The position numbers and the translations under genes were made by a program. Under the pieces are notes generated by a model, which saw only the letters and a list, made by a program, of their open reading frames with translations, did no database searches and had not been told where the DNA came from. Of a DNA stretch of 64,000 nt, positions 35,779 to 43,869 are shown one piece after another. How positions within the stretch are numbered: the first letter of the stretch is position 1; the number at the start of each line of letters is the position of its first letter. Origin of the DNA: Corynebacterium marambiense (lineage in GTDB: Bacteria; Actinomycetota; Actinomycetes; Mycobacteriales; Mycobacteriaceae); the NCBI RefSeq assembly GCF_016342275.1, contig NZ_JAEIOT010000007.1:62001-126000 (forward strand), given 5' to 3'.

Positions 35779-36767
35779 GTCGGATCCCCGTTCTCTGTGG
35801 CGTGTCGTTCGGCGGCCCTGGTCAGCGTCTCGATGACCGCGAGTCGGATATCGTCCGGTTCCATCACAGTGACTTGGGGGGCGTGCGCGGCGGCGATCCG
35901 GATAAACCAATCCCGTTCGACGTTTCTCAAAACATGGATGTCATCGCTGAGGTGGTCCGCGGATCTGGTCAATTCTCCCGCCGATCCGGCGGTGGCCCGG
36001 AATCGGACGTCGACGAAATCGCGGCCCCTCCCGAGCGAGCGGGCCACCAGATCCTGGAGATCCGAATCACCCGGTTTGGGATGGGATGCGGGTCCCGATT
36101 CTCGCACTTCGCTGACCCTGGTTATCCGGAAACTGCGTACCGCATCCCGGTCAGCGTCGTAGCCCACCATGTACAGGCGGTCCCGATGGTTGACCAGCCC
36201 CCACGGATCCATCGTGCGGGTCACTACCTCGTCCACGGGTCCGCGCGAATACGAGAACCGGATTCGGCGCCGGTGTCGGCACGCTCCGAGGATGGTATCG
36301 AGGGTCTGCGGCCCGAGGTGCGCCGTATCGTTGAGCATGCTGACCACCGGGACGGTACCGAGTTCTCTCGACGCGCCTGCGGCGGCCAGTTTCGTCCACC
36401 CCGACCTGGCGAAGGCCGCGAGACGTTGCCCGAGTCCCATGTCACCCGCTAGCGCGAGGACGGTGGCCTCCGCGGGAGTGAAGCTCACCTCCGGCAGCGG
36501 GTACTCCTCGGATTGCAACCGGTATCCGGTCTGTCCCGGATCCTCCGGATTTGCGACGATCTCGATCGGTACGCCCGCGGCACGAAGCACGGCGAGATCC
36601 CTGGTGAACATCTTTCGTGCGGCGTCCGCGCTGCGGTCGGAGTAACCGGAGACGTTGTCTCGGACCCAGGACGCAGTGAGCAATCTCCGGCCACCGTTCT
36701 GCTCTGCATCGAGGAAGGCGAACGTGAGATTGACCAGTCGTTCCAGAGCCTCGTCCTTGGCCGTCAT
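35775..36767 (-). CDS. pafB: WYL-domain transcriptional regulator PafB
   Basis: PafB is the partner of PafC. The 330-residue protein has an N-terminal winged HTH (WVRDNVSGYSDRSADAARKMFTRDLAVLRAAGVPIE), a WYL domain (FSYSRGPVDEVVTRTMDPWGLVNHRDRLYMVGYDADRDAVRSFRI pattern, residues about 165-215) and a WCX C-terminal part. It overlaps pafA and pafC by four bases each, so the three are translationally coupled. The link to DNA damage control is from mycobacterial work; the same role here is inference. Confidence 0.92.
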   Translation of the reverse strand: MTAKDEALERLVNLTFAFLDAEQNGGRRLLTASWVRDNVSGYSDRSADAARKMFTRDLAVLRAAGVPIEIVANPEDPGQTGYRLQSEEYPLPEVSFTPAEATVLALAGDMGLGQRLAAFARSGWTKLAAAGASRELGTVPVVSMLNDTAHLGPQTLDTILGACRHRRRIRFSYSRGPVDEVVTRTMDPWGLVNHRDRLYMVGYDADRDAVRSFRITRVSEVRESGPASHPKPGDSDLQDLVARSLGRGRDFVDVRFRATAGSAGELTRSADHLSDDIHVLRNVERDWFIRIAAAHAPQVTVMEPDDIRLAVIETLTRAAERHATENGDPT

Positions 36768-38209
36768 GACGTCGGGCCGTACTCCGCGGCGTGTGCGTCC
36801 ATGTAGGCGATGAGGTCATCGACGCGCGCATCTTCCGAGGCGAAGGGATCACCGAGTTGTACCACCTGCGGCTCGGGGCGGTTGACCCGGAGCCGCATCC
36901 AGTCGACGGTCACCGGTGCACCCACCGCCCGGGCGTGGTCGAGGAATCTGCCCCGCAATGCGGCACGGGTGTCCTGCGGCGGGGTGTCCATGGCGGCGGT
37001 GATGGCGTCATCGGTGGTCCACCTCGCGATCATCCCCCGGTCCATCAGGGCGTAATACAGTCCGCGGCCGGGCCGGATGTCGTGGTAGGCGAGATCGATT
37101 TGGCCCAGCTTCGGATGTTCGAGTCCCGATCCCAGCCTGTCCTGGTATCGGGTGATCAGCTTCCGTTTGATCACCCAGTCGATCTCGGTGTCCACCGCCG
37201 AGAAATCACCCGTGTCCAGTGCGGTTATCATCCGGCGCCAGAGACCGACGATGCGAGTCAGCTCCTCCGGCGGGGTGGATCCGTCAGCAGGCTCCCGAAC
37301 CCCCAGCCACTTCTCCGCTGCGGAACAGTACCGATCCTGGAGATCGAGGGCGGTGACAGTATCTCCGCCGGCGAGCGGGAGTTCCGTCCTGCCACGGTGG
37401 TCGCGGGCGATGTCCCGGATCGCCGCTGCATCATTGGCGAGTTCGATCTCCGGTAGAGGGAACCCGGCTTCGATCATCTCCAGCACGAGGAGAGCAGAAC
37501 CGATCTTCAATGCGAACGTCGGTTCCGCCATCGATGAGTCGCCGACGATGACGTGGAGTCGGCGGAATCGTTCGGAATCGGCGTGCGGCTCATCGCGGGT
37601 GTTGATCATCGGCCGTGAGCGGGTGGTCGCCGAGGACACACCCTCCCAGACGTGATCGGCGCGCTGCGACACACAGAACCCGGTCCCGTACCTTTCACTC
37701 GGGCTACCGGGGAATGGGCGGTAGATCTTCCCGGCTCCGGCGATCAATTGCCGGGTGATGAGAAACGGGACTAGCGCCAGCCCGAGTTTCTTCAACGACA
37801 ACTCCCGCCTCACGAGATAATTCTCGTGACATCCGTAGGAGTTTCCGATGGAGTCGACGTTGTTCTTGAACACGTAGACGCGTGCCCCCGTGCCCAGTTC
37901 GCTCTCGACCCGCAGAGCGAGGTCATCGATCACCCGGTCTCCGGAGCGCTCGTGGTTGAGCAACTGTGTGATCGAGCGGCATTCGGCGGTAGCCCATTCC
38001 GGATGTGAACCGACATCGAGGTAGAGACGGGCCGCTGATGGGGTGAAGATATTCGAGCTGGAATGCTCCTCCACCACCGGACGGAACATCTGACGAGCAA
38101 GTTCATCGGGGATGATCCGGCCGCCGTCAGCTGTCGTGCAGGAGATTCCGTACTCGGTTTCGACGCCCATGATCCGCCTGGACAGGGCTCCCGCTGCCGA
38201 ATCGATCAT
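36764..38209 (-). CDS. pafA: Pup-protein ligase PafA
   Basis: PafA attaches the C-terminal glutamate of Pup to substrate lysines through a gamma-glutamyl phosphate, using a glutamine synthetase-like fold. The 481-residue protein has RRIMGVETEYGISC at the N-terminus, RLYLDVGSHPEWATAEC with the catalytic aspartate at residue 65, VFKNNVDSIGNSYGCHENYL, and NTRDEPHADSERFRRLHVIVGDSSMAEP. Because Pup here ends in Gln, PafA depends on Dop to deamidate it first. It starts five bases after the pup stop codon. Confidence 0.96.
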   Translation of the reverse strand: MIDSAAGALSRRIMGVETEYGISCTTADGGRIIPDELARQMFRPVVEEHSSSNIFTPSAARLYLDVGSHPEWATAECRSITQLLNHERSGDRVIDDLALRVESELGTGARVYVFKNNVDSIGNSYGCHENYLVRRELSLKKLGLALVPFLITRQLIAGAGKIYRPFPGSPSERYGTGFCVSQRADHVWEGVSSATTRSRPMINTRDEPHADSERFRRLHVIVGDSSMAEPTFALKIGSALLVLEMIEAGFPLPEIELANDAAAIRDIARDHRGRTELPLAGGDTVTALDLQDRYCSAAEKWLGVREPADGSTPPEELTRIVGLWRRMITALDTGDFSAVDTEIDWVIKRKLITRYQDRLGSGLEHPKLGQIDLAYHDIRPGRGLYYALMDRGMIARWTTDDAITAAMDTPPQDTRAALRGRFLDHARAVGAPVTVDWMRLRVNRPEPQVVQLGDPFASEDARVDDLIAYMDAHAAEYGPTS

Positions 38210-38214
38210 GGTGG

Positions 38215-38406
38215 TTACTGTCCGCCCTTCTGAACGTACGAGCGGACGAATTCCTCGGCATTGGATTCCAGGAGACCATCGATTTCGTCGAGTAGGTCGT
38301 CAGTTCCATGCGTGTCTATCTGCGACTGTCCCACTCCCTGATCGGTGGGATCGTCGTCGCCGTGACCACGACCGCCTCCGGCGTGAATGCTCGGATTGTT
38401 TCCCAT
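38215..38406 (-). CDS. pup: Prokaryotic ubiquitin-like protein Pup
   Basis: Pup is the small disordered protein tag ligated to lysines by PafA. The 63-residue product has a Gly/Asp-rich N-terminal half, the helix-forming [24 protein letters not shown] segment that contacts the Mpa coiled coil and PafA, and the C-terminal GGQ, the deamidation-requiring form. It has one lysine (residue 60). GGAAGG lies seven bases before the ATG. Upstream on the opposite strand is the surface protein locus, not dop, which is unusual. Confidence 0.96.
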   Translation of the reverse strand: MGNNPSIHAGGGRGHGDDDPTDQGVGQSQIDTHGTDDLLDEIDGLLESNAEEFVRSYVQKGGQ

Positions 38407-38680
38407 TGTGTTTCCTTCCCTAGGCGTGTGTCAGGTACCGGTTTGTCGGCGGCCTCCGTCTGGAACGGTGAGCCCACGCCGTATTCGTTCCGGGTTCAAC
38501 TGTAGCGACCACCGGAGTTACCCGTCCCGGGGGCATGTTGAATCGTGTTCACGGACGGCAGACAACCGTGTAGAAAACCGACGACAAGGATGTGTAGCGC
38601 CGAGAATGGGTCTCAAGAGTAACTAGATGCTTAATAAAACCTGTGCTAAGCATGGGTTTTGACCCCTGTCTAATGGTGGA

Positions 38681-38699
38681 CAAACTTAGCCTAATCTGT
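38681..38699. promoter_or_regulatory. Putative DtxR iron box before surface protein 1
   Basis: The perfect 9-base core TTAGCCTAA (38686-38694) of the DtxR consensus lies within a 19-mer that matches at about 12 positions overall. It is in the pup/surface-protein divergent region, about 220 bases before the surface protein ATG. DtxR with iron represses iron- and heme-uptake genes in corynebacteria, consistent with the HtaA domain downstream. Confidence 0.55.
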
Positions 38700-38775
38700 G
38701 TTAGATTGTTTGCTTGTAAGTCCCGTCTAACATATCTGAATGGGTGTGGGCGCCCGTCCGGAACACTCTGGACGC

Positions 38776-38907
38776 ATGAAACGTACAGGTGAAAACCCTG
38801 TCGCCAGCAAGTACAGGTATGTCGACGAGGGTGGTTTCTCTTGGCTGGTGAGCGCCTCTCACCATCACGCCGGTCTCCCCCTTCGCGAATACGTGAAGCA
38901 AAAATAA
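38776..38907 (+). CDS. Possible 43-residue peptide upstream of surface protein 1
   Basis: An ATG at 38776 opens a 43-codon frame ending in TAA at 38905-38907, only 11 bases before the surface protein gene. The peptide is basic and contains FSWLVSASHHHAGLPLREYV with three consecutive histidines. GGA lies six bases before the start, a weak ribosome binding site. It could be a leader peptide affecting expression of the downstream gene, a small protein, or a chance frame. Nothing similar was recognised. Confidence 0.4.
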   Translation: MKRTGENPVASKYRYVDEGGFSWLVSASHHHAGLPLREYVKQK

Positions 38908-38918
38908 GGATAATCTGA

Positions 38919-41900
38919 ATGGCTCAATCAAGTCGCCGCATGTCCCGAGCAGGATTGGCAGCGATCGTCTGCCTCTCGCTCACTCTCTCCCCCATCAGCC
39001 CGGTCGGTGTCGCACTCGCCGATGCCACCTACACCAAGGGTGTGGAAGCCACCGACGGTGCCAGGCAGGTCTACGCCGCCGAGACGGACGCACTCCGCTG
39101 GGGCGTCAACGAGATGTTCCGTGGAAAGGCGACCTCCTTCGAGGCCGCCGACGGGGCCCGCTACGACGTCGAAGCAAAGCAGTTCGTCTTCCCCTACGTC
39201 TCCATGAACGACGCGGCGAAGACCGTCAGCTACACCGGATCCGTCACGATCCTTGGTGAGTGCGAGGATGCCGCAGATCCCTCCCGTGGTACCTGCAAGG
39301 TCGATGTGACCCTCACCGACCCGGTCGTCACCGTGGACCCCGATGGCACGAGTTCCGTCTCCGCCACCGTCCACTCCACCAAGGACGGTGCCGAGTGGTT
39401 CGGCCCCGAGACCGTCGAACTGGCCACCCTCGACTTCTCCGGTGCTAGGTTCAACAACAGCGACACCGACACCACTTGGGTCGATGTCGCAGCCACCGCC
39501 ACCGACGCGGCGGCCGACAACGCCTTCCTCGGCACCGGAGCGCTCGAGAACGTCGAGTTCACCTATCCGGGCGAAACCGAGGAGAATCAGTCCACCGAGA
39601 TCTCCGTTGAGAAGTACTCCGCCGCGGAGACCGATCTGAGCATCGGCGACATGATGGAGACGATCGAGTTCGACGACGGAACCGTTCTCCAGGTCGCCGA
39701 CCACTACGGAATCGACGCGGCACTGTTCAACGCGGATCACTCCGAGAGCGTCTCCGTTACCGGTATCGAGAGCATCTTGGTCGTCGCCGACACCGCTACG
39801 AAGACCCTGTACTGGATCGACGACAATAACGTCATCAAGACCGGGGCTCTCGGCGACGACGGAAGCATCACCGGTACCGCCGAGTTCGCTCAGCTCGGGG
39901 AAACCGGGCACGTGACAGGCTTCGCCCGGCAGTCCGACGGCACCCTCGGTATCGTTCTCGTCCCCAAGTACAACACGGAGCCCACCTACGCCCGCATCGT
40001 CGAAATCACAGCCGCCGGAGAGAAGACGGTCACCGGACTTCCCTCGGCCAAGGAACTCCACCCCGAGATCGACGACAGTGGCGAGTACTACACCGATGAG
40101 GCCTACGGCCTGTCCTTCGGTGATGACCGCAGCCTCGATGCTCTCCCCGACGGGACATGGATCTTCAACCATGACTACGAGGTCACGGAAGGAAAGGGTG
40201 CCACCCCGATCCACATCACCCCGAAGGCGGACGTCAAGGCCTCGCTCCTGACCGGGGCCGCCGATCTGTTCGCGGACTTCCAGGTCGTCCGGGGCCTCTA
40301 CGCGAACGGCGACATCGTCGCCTTCTACAACGCCCGGAAGGAATCAGACGCGAACAAGCACACCGTCGTCGGTTTCTACCGCTACGCCGACGGTGAGCTG
40401 ACCCCGATCTACACCAACACCGCTGCCGCCGAGTTCGAGACCATTGGTGGAGTCGGCACTGACGGCGATTCTCTCTACATCCTCAGCTCCGCGAACAAGA
40501 CACTCACCGCGTTGAGTGCAGCGGACGGAACCGTCCAGGACAGCGTCGTTCTGGACGAAGCGACCGAGATCTTCAAGTACAGCAACACCGACTACAACAA
40601 CCTCATCTCGACGGGTGACAAGGTGATCGTCACGGTCCCCAAGGACGGCGACAGATGGGGCAACAACCACACCAAGCTCGCGACGATCTCCAAGACGATG
40701 TCGGGGATGACGGCCGATTCGACCGTCGAGCGCGTCACCGTCGGCGAGTACAATGATGCGATCCGTTACGAGCCCACGGTGGACGACACGGCCGTGGAAG
40801 CGACCGTCGGTACTCCGGTGACCACACCCGCGCCGACCTTCGACATGGTCGTCACTGATGAAATTGAGATGGGTACTGCGCCGACGGGGACAAAATTCTA
40901 CATCACGAATGATGTTCAAGGGGTAACTGTTGGTGTTAACGGAACAGTCACTCTCAACGCCGTCGAAACCCAGGCTGATACCAATGTCGTAGTCCCTGTT
41001 CTGGTCGTTTATCCGGATACGACCACCGACGAGTACACAGTGACCTTTACGGTCAGCGCCGCCGCCGATCCCATCGCGGACACCGGCAAGGTGTTCTACG
41101 GTAAAGACGCACTGACCGTCACCGCCGGTGAAACTGGCACCGTTGCACCAGCATTCGTTGTTGACGGTGAAAACAAGGATGTCCCGGCCGCGACCTTCGT
41201 GTTCGAGGGCGATGTCCCCGCAGGTGCCTCGATCGGCGAGAGGACTGGTGTGGTCACCTATTCCCCGACCGAAGCGACCGATGACGTCAAGAACATCAAG
41301 ATCCGCGTGACCTTCACCGAAGATGGAAGCACCCAGCTCAGCGGTGTTTCCCTCAAGGCTGAGGCCGCGACGCCGACTTACTCCGAGCAGGTCTGGTACC
41401 CGGATGCGATCACCGTCGCCCCCGGTGAGACCGCAACGACCACGCCGAAGCTCGGCGGAATCGAAGCCGAGAGCGAGAAGAAGGACATCCCCGAGGACTT
41501 TACCTTCCGTCTCGTCAAGGACATCGCCGGGGTCAGCATTGACAGCACGACGGGAACCATCACCTACGTGGCTCCCGCCGATGCCGCCGAGCAGACCATC
41601 TATCCGCGGGTCGAGGTGACCTTCCCGGGTGGGAAGACCCAGCAGACCGGGACGATCATCAACGTGAAGAAGGACGAGCCCGCCCAGAGCGAGATCCGCG
41701 TCTTCTATCCCAGTACCGTCATTGTGGATCCCGGACAGGAAGCGGTGGCGACTCCCGAAGCTGCAACAATTAGCCCCTACACCGTCGTCGACATGCCCGC
41801 GGGCACGACATTCAAGTTCGTCGACAAGGACGATGAAGCACGCCCGGCAGGCATGAACCTCAACGAGAACACCGGTGTCGTCACCTTCACCCCCACCGAC

Positions 41901-42833
41901 GATCAGGCCGGACAGAGCTACTTCTTCTACGTCCAGGCCACCTACGGTGACGGAACGACCTCCGCGCGGCCCGCCACCGGCCTGATCAAGGTCAATGGGG
42001 CAGCCACCCCGGAACCCGAGGAAAGCTCGAAGTACAACCTGTTCTACCCGAACACGGATGTCACCGCCGGAGAGAGCGCAACGTCCGCGCCCTACGCCGA
42101 CATGGCTGGCACGGATGACATCGAGGAAGGCAAGATCCCCACCGGGACCACCTTCGAACTCGCCCCGGCGGGTAACCCCGAAGGAGCGGTGATTGACGAG
42201 AACACCGGCGTCATCACCTACACACCGGCTGCTGACACGGAAGCCCAGAACGTCGCGTTCTCCGTCACCGCCACGTACTCAGATGATTCGACTGACACCG
42301 CCATCGCCGTGTTCATCGTCTCCGCTGCCGCGCAGCAAATCGATGACAACGCCAAGTACACTCCGGTGTACGCCAACGGCCAGGTGCAGGCCGGTGAATC
42401 CGTGGCAGTCACACCGACCTTCGACATGACCGGCACCGACACCGTCGAGACCGATTCGGCCCCGGCTGACACCACCTTCGCATTCTCCGGTGCCCCGGCT
42501 GACGGATTCTCCATCGACACCGGCACCGGCGCTGTCACCTACGAAGCCCCGGCAGATGCCGGGGACGCCACGATCCAGGCCATGGTCACCGTCACCTACG
42601 CTGACGGCACCAAGGACGAGTCGACCGTGACCGTCGCTGTGAAGGCTGCGGAGGACAACACTCCGGCACCGTCCGGTTCGTCTTCTCTTATCAACAAGCT
42701 CACCGGCAGTGTCGCCGGGGGGACCAAGACCGGCGGCATCATGGGGCTGCTGTCAGTGGGCGTCCTGTTTGCCGTCATCGCAGCGATCATCCACTTCCTC
42801 AGGATGCAGGTGCCCGGTTTCCCGAGGTTCTAA
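38919..42833 (+). CDS. Large surface protein 1: HtaA domain, propeller-like region, six Rib-like repeats
   Basis: The 1304-residue protein starts with a signal peptide (cleavage near ALADA, residue 35). Residues about 55-215 form an HtaA-type heme-binding domain (LRWGVNEMFRG, FVFPYVS, VSYTGSVTILGEC, ELATLDFSGARFNN, TYPGE). Residues 235-610 have repeated TLYWIDDN/LYILSSANKTLTALSAADG-type strands, as in beta-propellers. Six units of about 105 residues, starting near 616, 724, 824, 926, 1039 and 1146, resemble Rib/alpha-like repeats (VFYP...VTAGE...GTTF...IDENTGVITYTP...VTYADGT). A membrane helix (about 1272-1294) and short tail end the protein; no LPxTG motif is seen. AAGGAT precedes the ATG. 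A surface stalk presenting a heme- or ligand-binding head is inferred. Confidence 0.88.
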   Translation: MAQSSRRMSRAGLAAIVCLSLTLSPISPVGVALADATYTKGVEATDGARQVYAAETDALRWGVNEMFRGKATSFEAADGARYDVEAKQFVFPYVSMNDAAKTVSYTGSVTILGECEDAADPSRGTCKVDVTLTDPVVTVDPDGTSSVSATVHSTKDGAEWFGPETVELATLDFSGARFNNSDTDTTWVDVAATATDAAADNAFLGTGALENVEFTYPGETEENQSTEISVEKYSAAETDLSIGDMMETIEFDDGTVLQVADHYGIDAALFNADHSESVSVTGIESILVVADTATKTLYWIDDNNVIKTGALGDDGSITGTAEFAQLGETGHVTGFARQSDGTLGIVLVPKYNTEPTYARIVEITAAGEKTVTGLPSAKELHPEIDDSGEYYTDEAYGLSFGDDRSLDALPDGTWIFNHDYEVTEGKGATPIHITPKADVKASLLTGAADLFADFQVVRGLYANGDIVAFYNARKESDANKHTVVGFYRYADGELTPIYTNTAAAEFETIGGVGTDGDSLYILSSANKTLTALSAADGTVQDSVVLDEATEIFKYSNTDYNNLISTGDKVIVTVPKDGDRWGNNHTKLATISKTMSGMTADSTVERVTVGEYNDAIRYEPTVDDTAVEATVGTPVTTPAPTFDMVVTDEIEMGTAPTGTKFYITNDVQGVTVGVNGTVTLNAVETQADTNVVVPVLVVYPDTTTDEYTVTFTVSAAADPIADTGKVFYGKDALTVTAGETGTVAPAFVVDGENKDVPAATFVFEGDVPAGASIGERTGVVTYSPTEATDDVKNIKIRVTFTEDGSTQLSGVSLKAEAATPTYSEQVWYPDAITVAPGETATTTPKLGGIEAESEKKDIPEDFTFRLVKDIAGVSIDSTTGTITYVAPADAAEQTIYPRVEVTFPGGKTQQTGTIINVKKDEPAQSEIRVFYPSTVIVDPGQEAVATPEAATISPYTVVDMPAGTTFKFVDKDDEARPAGMNLNENTGVVTFTPTDDQAGQSYFFYVQATYGDGTTSARPATGLIKVNGAATPEPEESSKYNLFYPNTDVTAGESATSAPYADMAGTDDIEEGKIPTGTTFELAPAGNPEGAVIDENTGVITYTPAADTEAQNVAFSVTATYSDDSTDTAIAVFIVSAAAQQIDDNAKYTPVYANGQVQAGESVAVTPTFDMTGTDTVETDSAPADTTFAFSGAPADGFSIDTGTGAVTYEAPADAGDATIQAMVTVTYADGTKDESTVTVAVKAAEDNTPAPSGSSSLINKLTGSVAGGTKTGGIMGLLSVGVLFAVIAAIIHFLRMQVPGFPRF

Positions 42834-43019
42834 CGCAACAACAGGTAGCTACGGCGAACCTGATCATCCGATGACCCCGGCCCGGGGTACATGGCCTGCA
42901 CGCACTGAGGTCATGATCGCCCGGGGTCGGGGTTCTCGGCGTGTGAATGGTTTTGCGGTACCTTCCCCAGGGAAAGACCGCGGTGCGATTGCTCAGGTTT
43001 CGTCGGTTCCTTTCACCGG

Positions 43020-43268
43020 TACTCAGCCGTACCTGTCACAGGGTGGGCCGAACCCACAGACACCGCCTCCTACGGAGACGCATTCACTATGCTCGGTGAT
43101 TGCGAGGTGCCGGCCGACTCGACCCGCGGAACATGTGCCGTGGGTGTCACATTCACAGAGTCGGTGGTCACGATCAATCCGGAACACGGGGCCGCCACCG
43201 TCCACTTCCTGAAGGTTCAGATGCCCGGCGGACCTCACCTCCCGGCGTACCCAGGCATAAAATCATGA
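43020..43268 (+). pseudogene. Remnant of a third HtaA surface protein gene (internal deletion)
   Basis: A frame ending at the TGA at 43266 encodes ASYGDAFTMLGDCEV, TRGTCAVGV, TESVVTINPEHGAATV, which aligns with VSYTGSVTILGECED, SRGTCKVDV, TDPVVTVDPDGTSSV in surface protein 1. It then jumps directly to HFLKVQMPGG, matching the C-terminal HFLRMQVPGF of the same protein. The propeller, repeats and most of the membrane helix are missing. No signal peptide or start codon is visible. This is what an internal deletion between the HtaA domain and C-terminal tail of a paralogue would leave. Confidence 0.7.
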
Positions 43269-43313
43269 GCCCACTCCGTGATCCTGCGGGATTACGGAGG
43301 CCGACTGCATGAG

Positions 43314-43378
43314 CCCGGCCCCGGGGGTCCACTCCGCAGATCAGCGGAAGGAGACCTCCGGGGCCGGGTTCTGTCATG
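43314..43378. terminator. Large GC-rich hairpin
   Basis: CCCGGCCCCGG at 43314-43324 is complementary to 43368-43378, and an inner TCCGC/GCGGA pair closes the loop around AGATCA. The right arm is followed by TTCT. It lies about 45 bases after the pseudogene stop and may be its surviving terminator. The rest of 43269-43747 holds no recognisable gene. Confidence 0.4.
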
Positions 43379-43747
43379 CATGCGCCGTAGTGCTGAACGG
43401 AGTGAGGTGACGCCCTCCCGGTGGTCGGGATGTGGTCTATCCCCTCGTTCATCGCCACTAAACCGGTGTATCCGATCGGAGCGGTTCTGGATAACGACCG
43501 CACGTCCGAGGTCGATGCTCTTACCCCCGGCGTATTTCCGGGGGTAAGTTCCGCGTTCGCCGCGGGTTCCCACTGGACATTGGCTTGTTGAGTAGAGGCA
43601 GGACGCAAAGATCATTCGTTCGGTGGATGGACCACTACCTAATCCAGTTCCTGGCCCTCACCTGGAGGTTTCTGCGGCGATCAGCGGAAGGTATCGACAG
43701 TGTCATTTGACGCGCTCCCAACATTTAGCTGGCTGCAAAAATGATAG

Positions 43748-43766
43748 TGAGGAGTGCCTAACCTCT
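43748..43766. promoter_or_regulatory. Putative DtxR iron box before surface protein 2
   Basis: The 19-mer has an intact right half GCCTAACCT (43756-43764) and a TGAGG left end, matching about 13 positions of the DtxR consensus. It is roughly 105 bases before the GTG start of surface protein 2. Together with the box before surface protein 1 it suggests co-regulation by iron. Confidence 0.5.
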
Positions 43767-43869
43767 GTTACTGTTGCCACCATTCGCCGGTGCGATCACC
43801 CCCGCAACATCGGACCATGACCCCACCGGTGACCGACTCCGAACACAAGATCCCTTAAGGACCCCATCA

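Noticed and set aside
38928..40214. Minus-strand 428-codon frame opposite surface protein 1
   Set aside because: Val/Gly/Asp-rich shadow translation with no domain, while the plus strand has a signal peptide and an HtaA domain.
42873..42928. GACCCCGG/CCGGGGTC pair after surface protein 1 as a terminator
   Set aside because: The arms are only eight bases with a 40-base loop and no T-run; too weak to list as a feature.
42709..43212. Plus-strand 167-codon frame running from the end of surface protein 1
   Set aside because: It is out of frame with both the surface gene and the HtaA-like remnant; the homologous piece is in the neighbouring frame.
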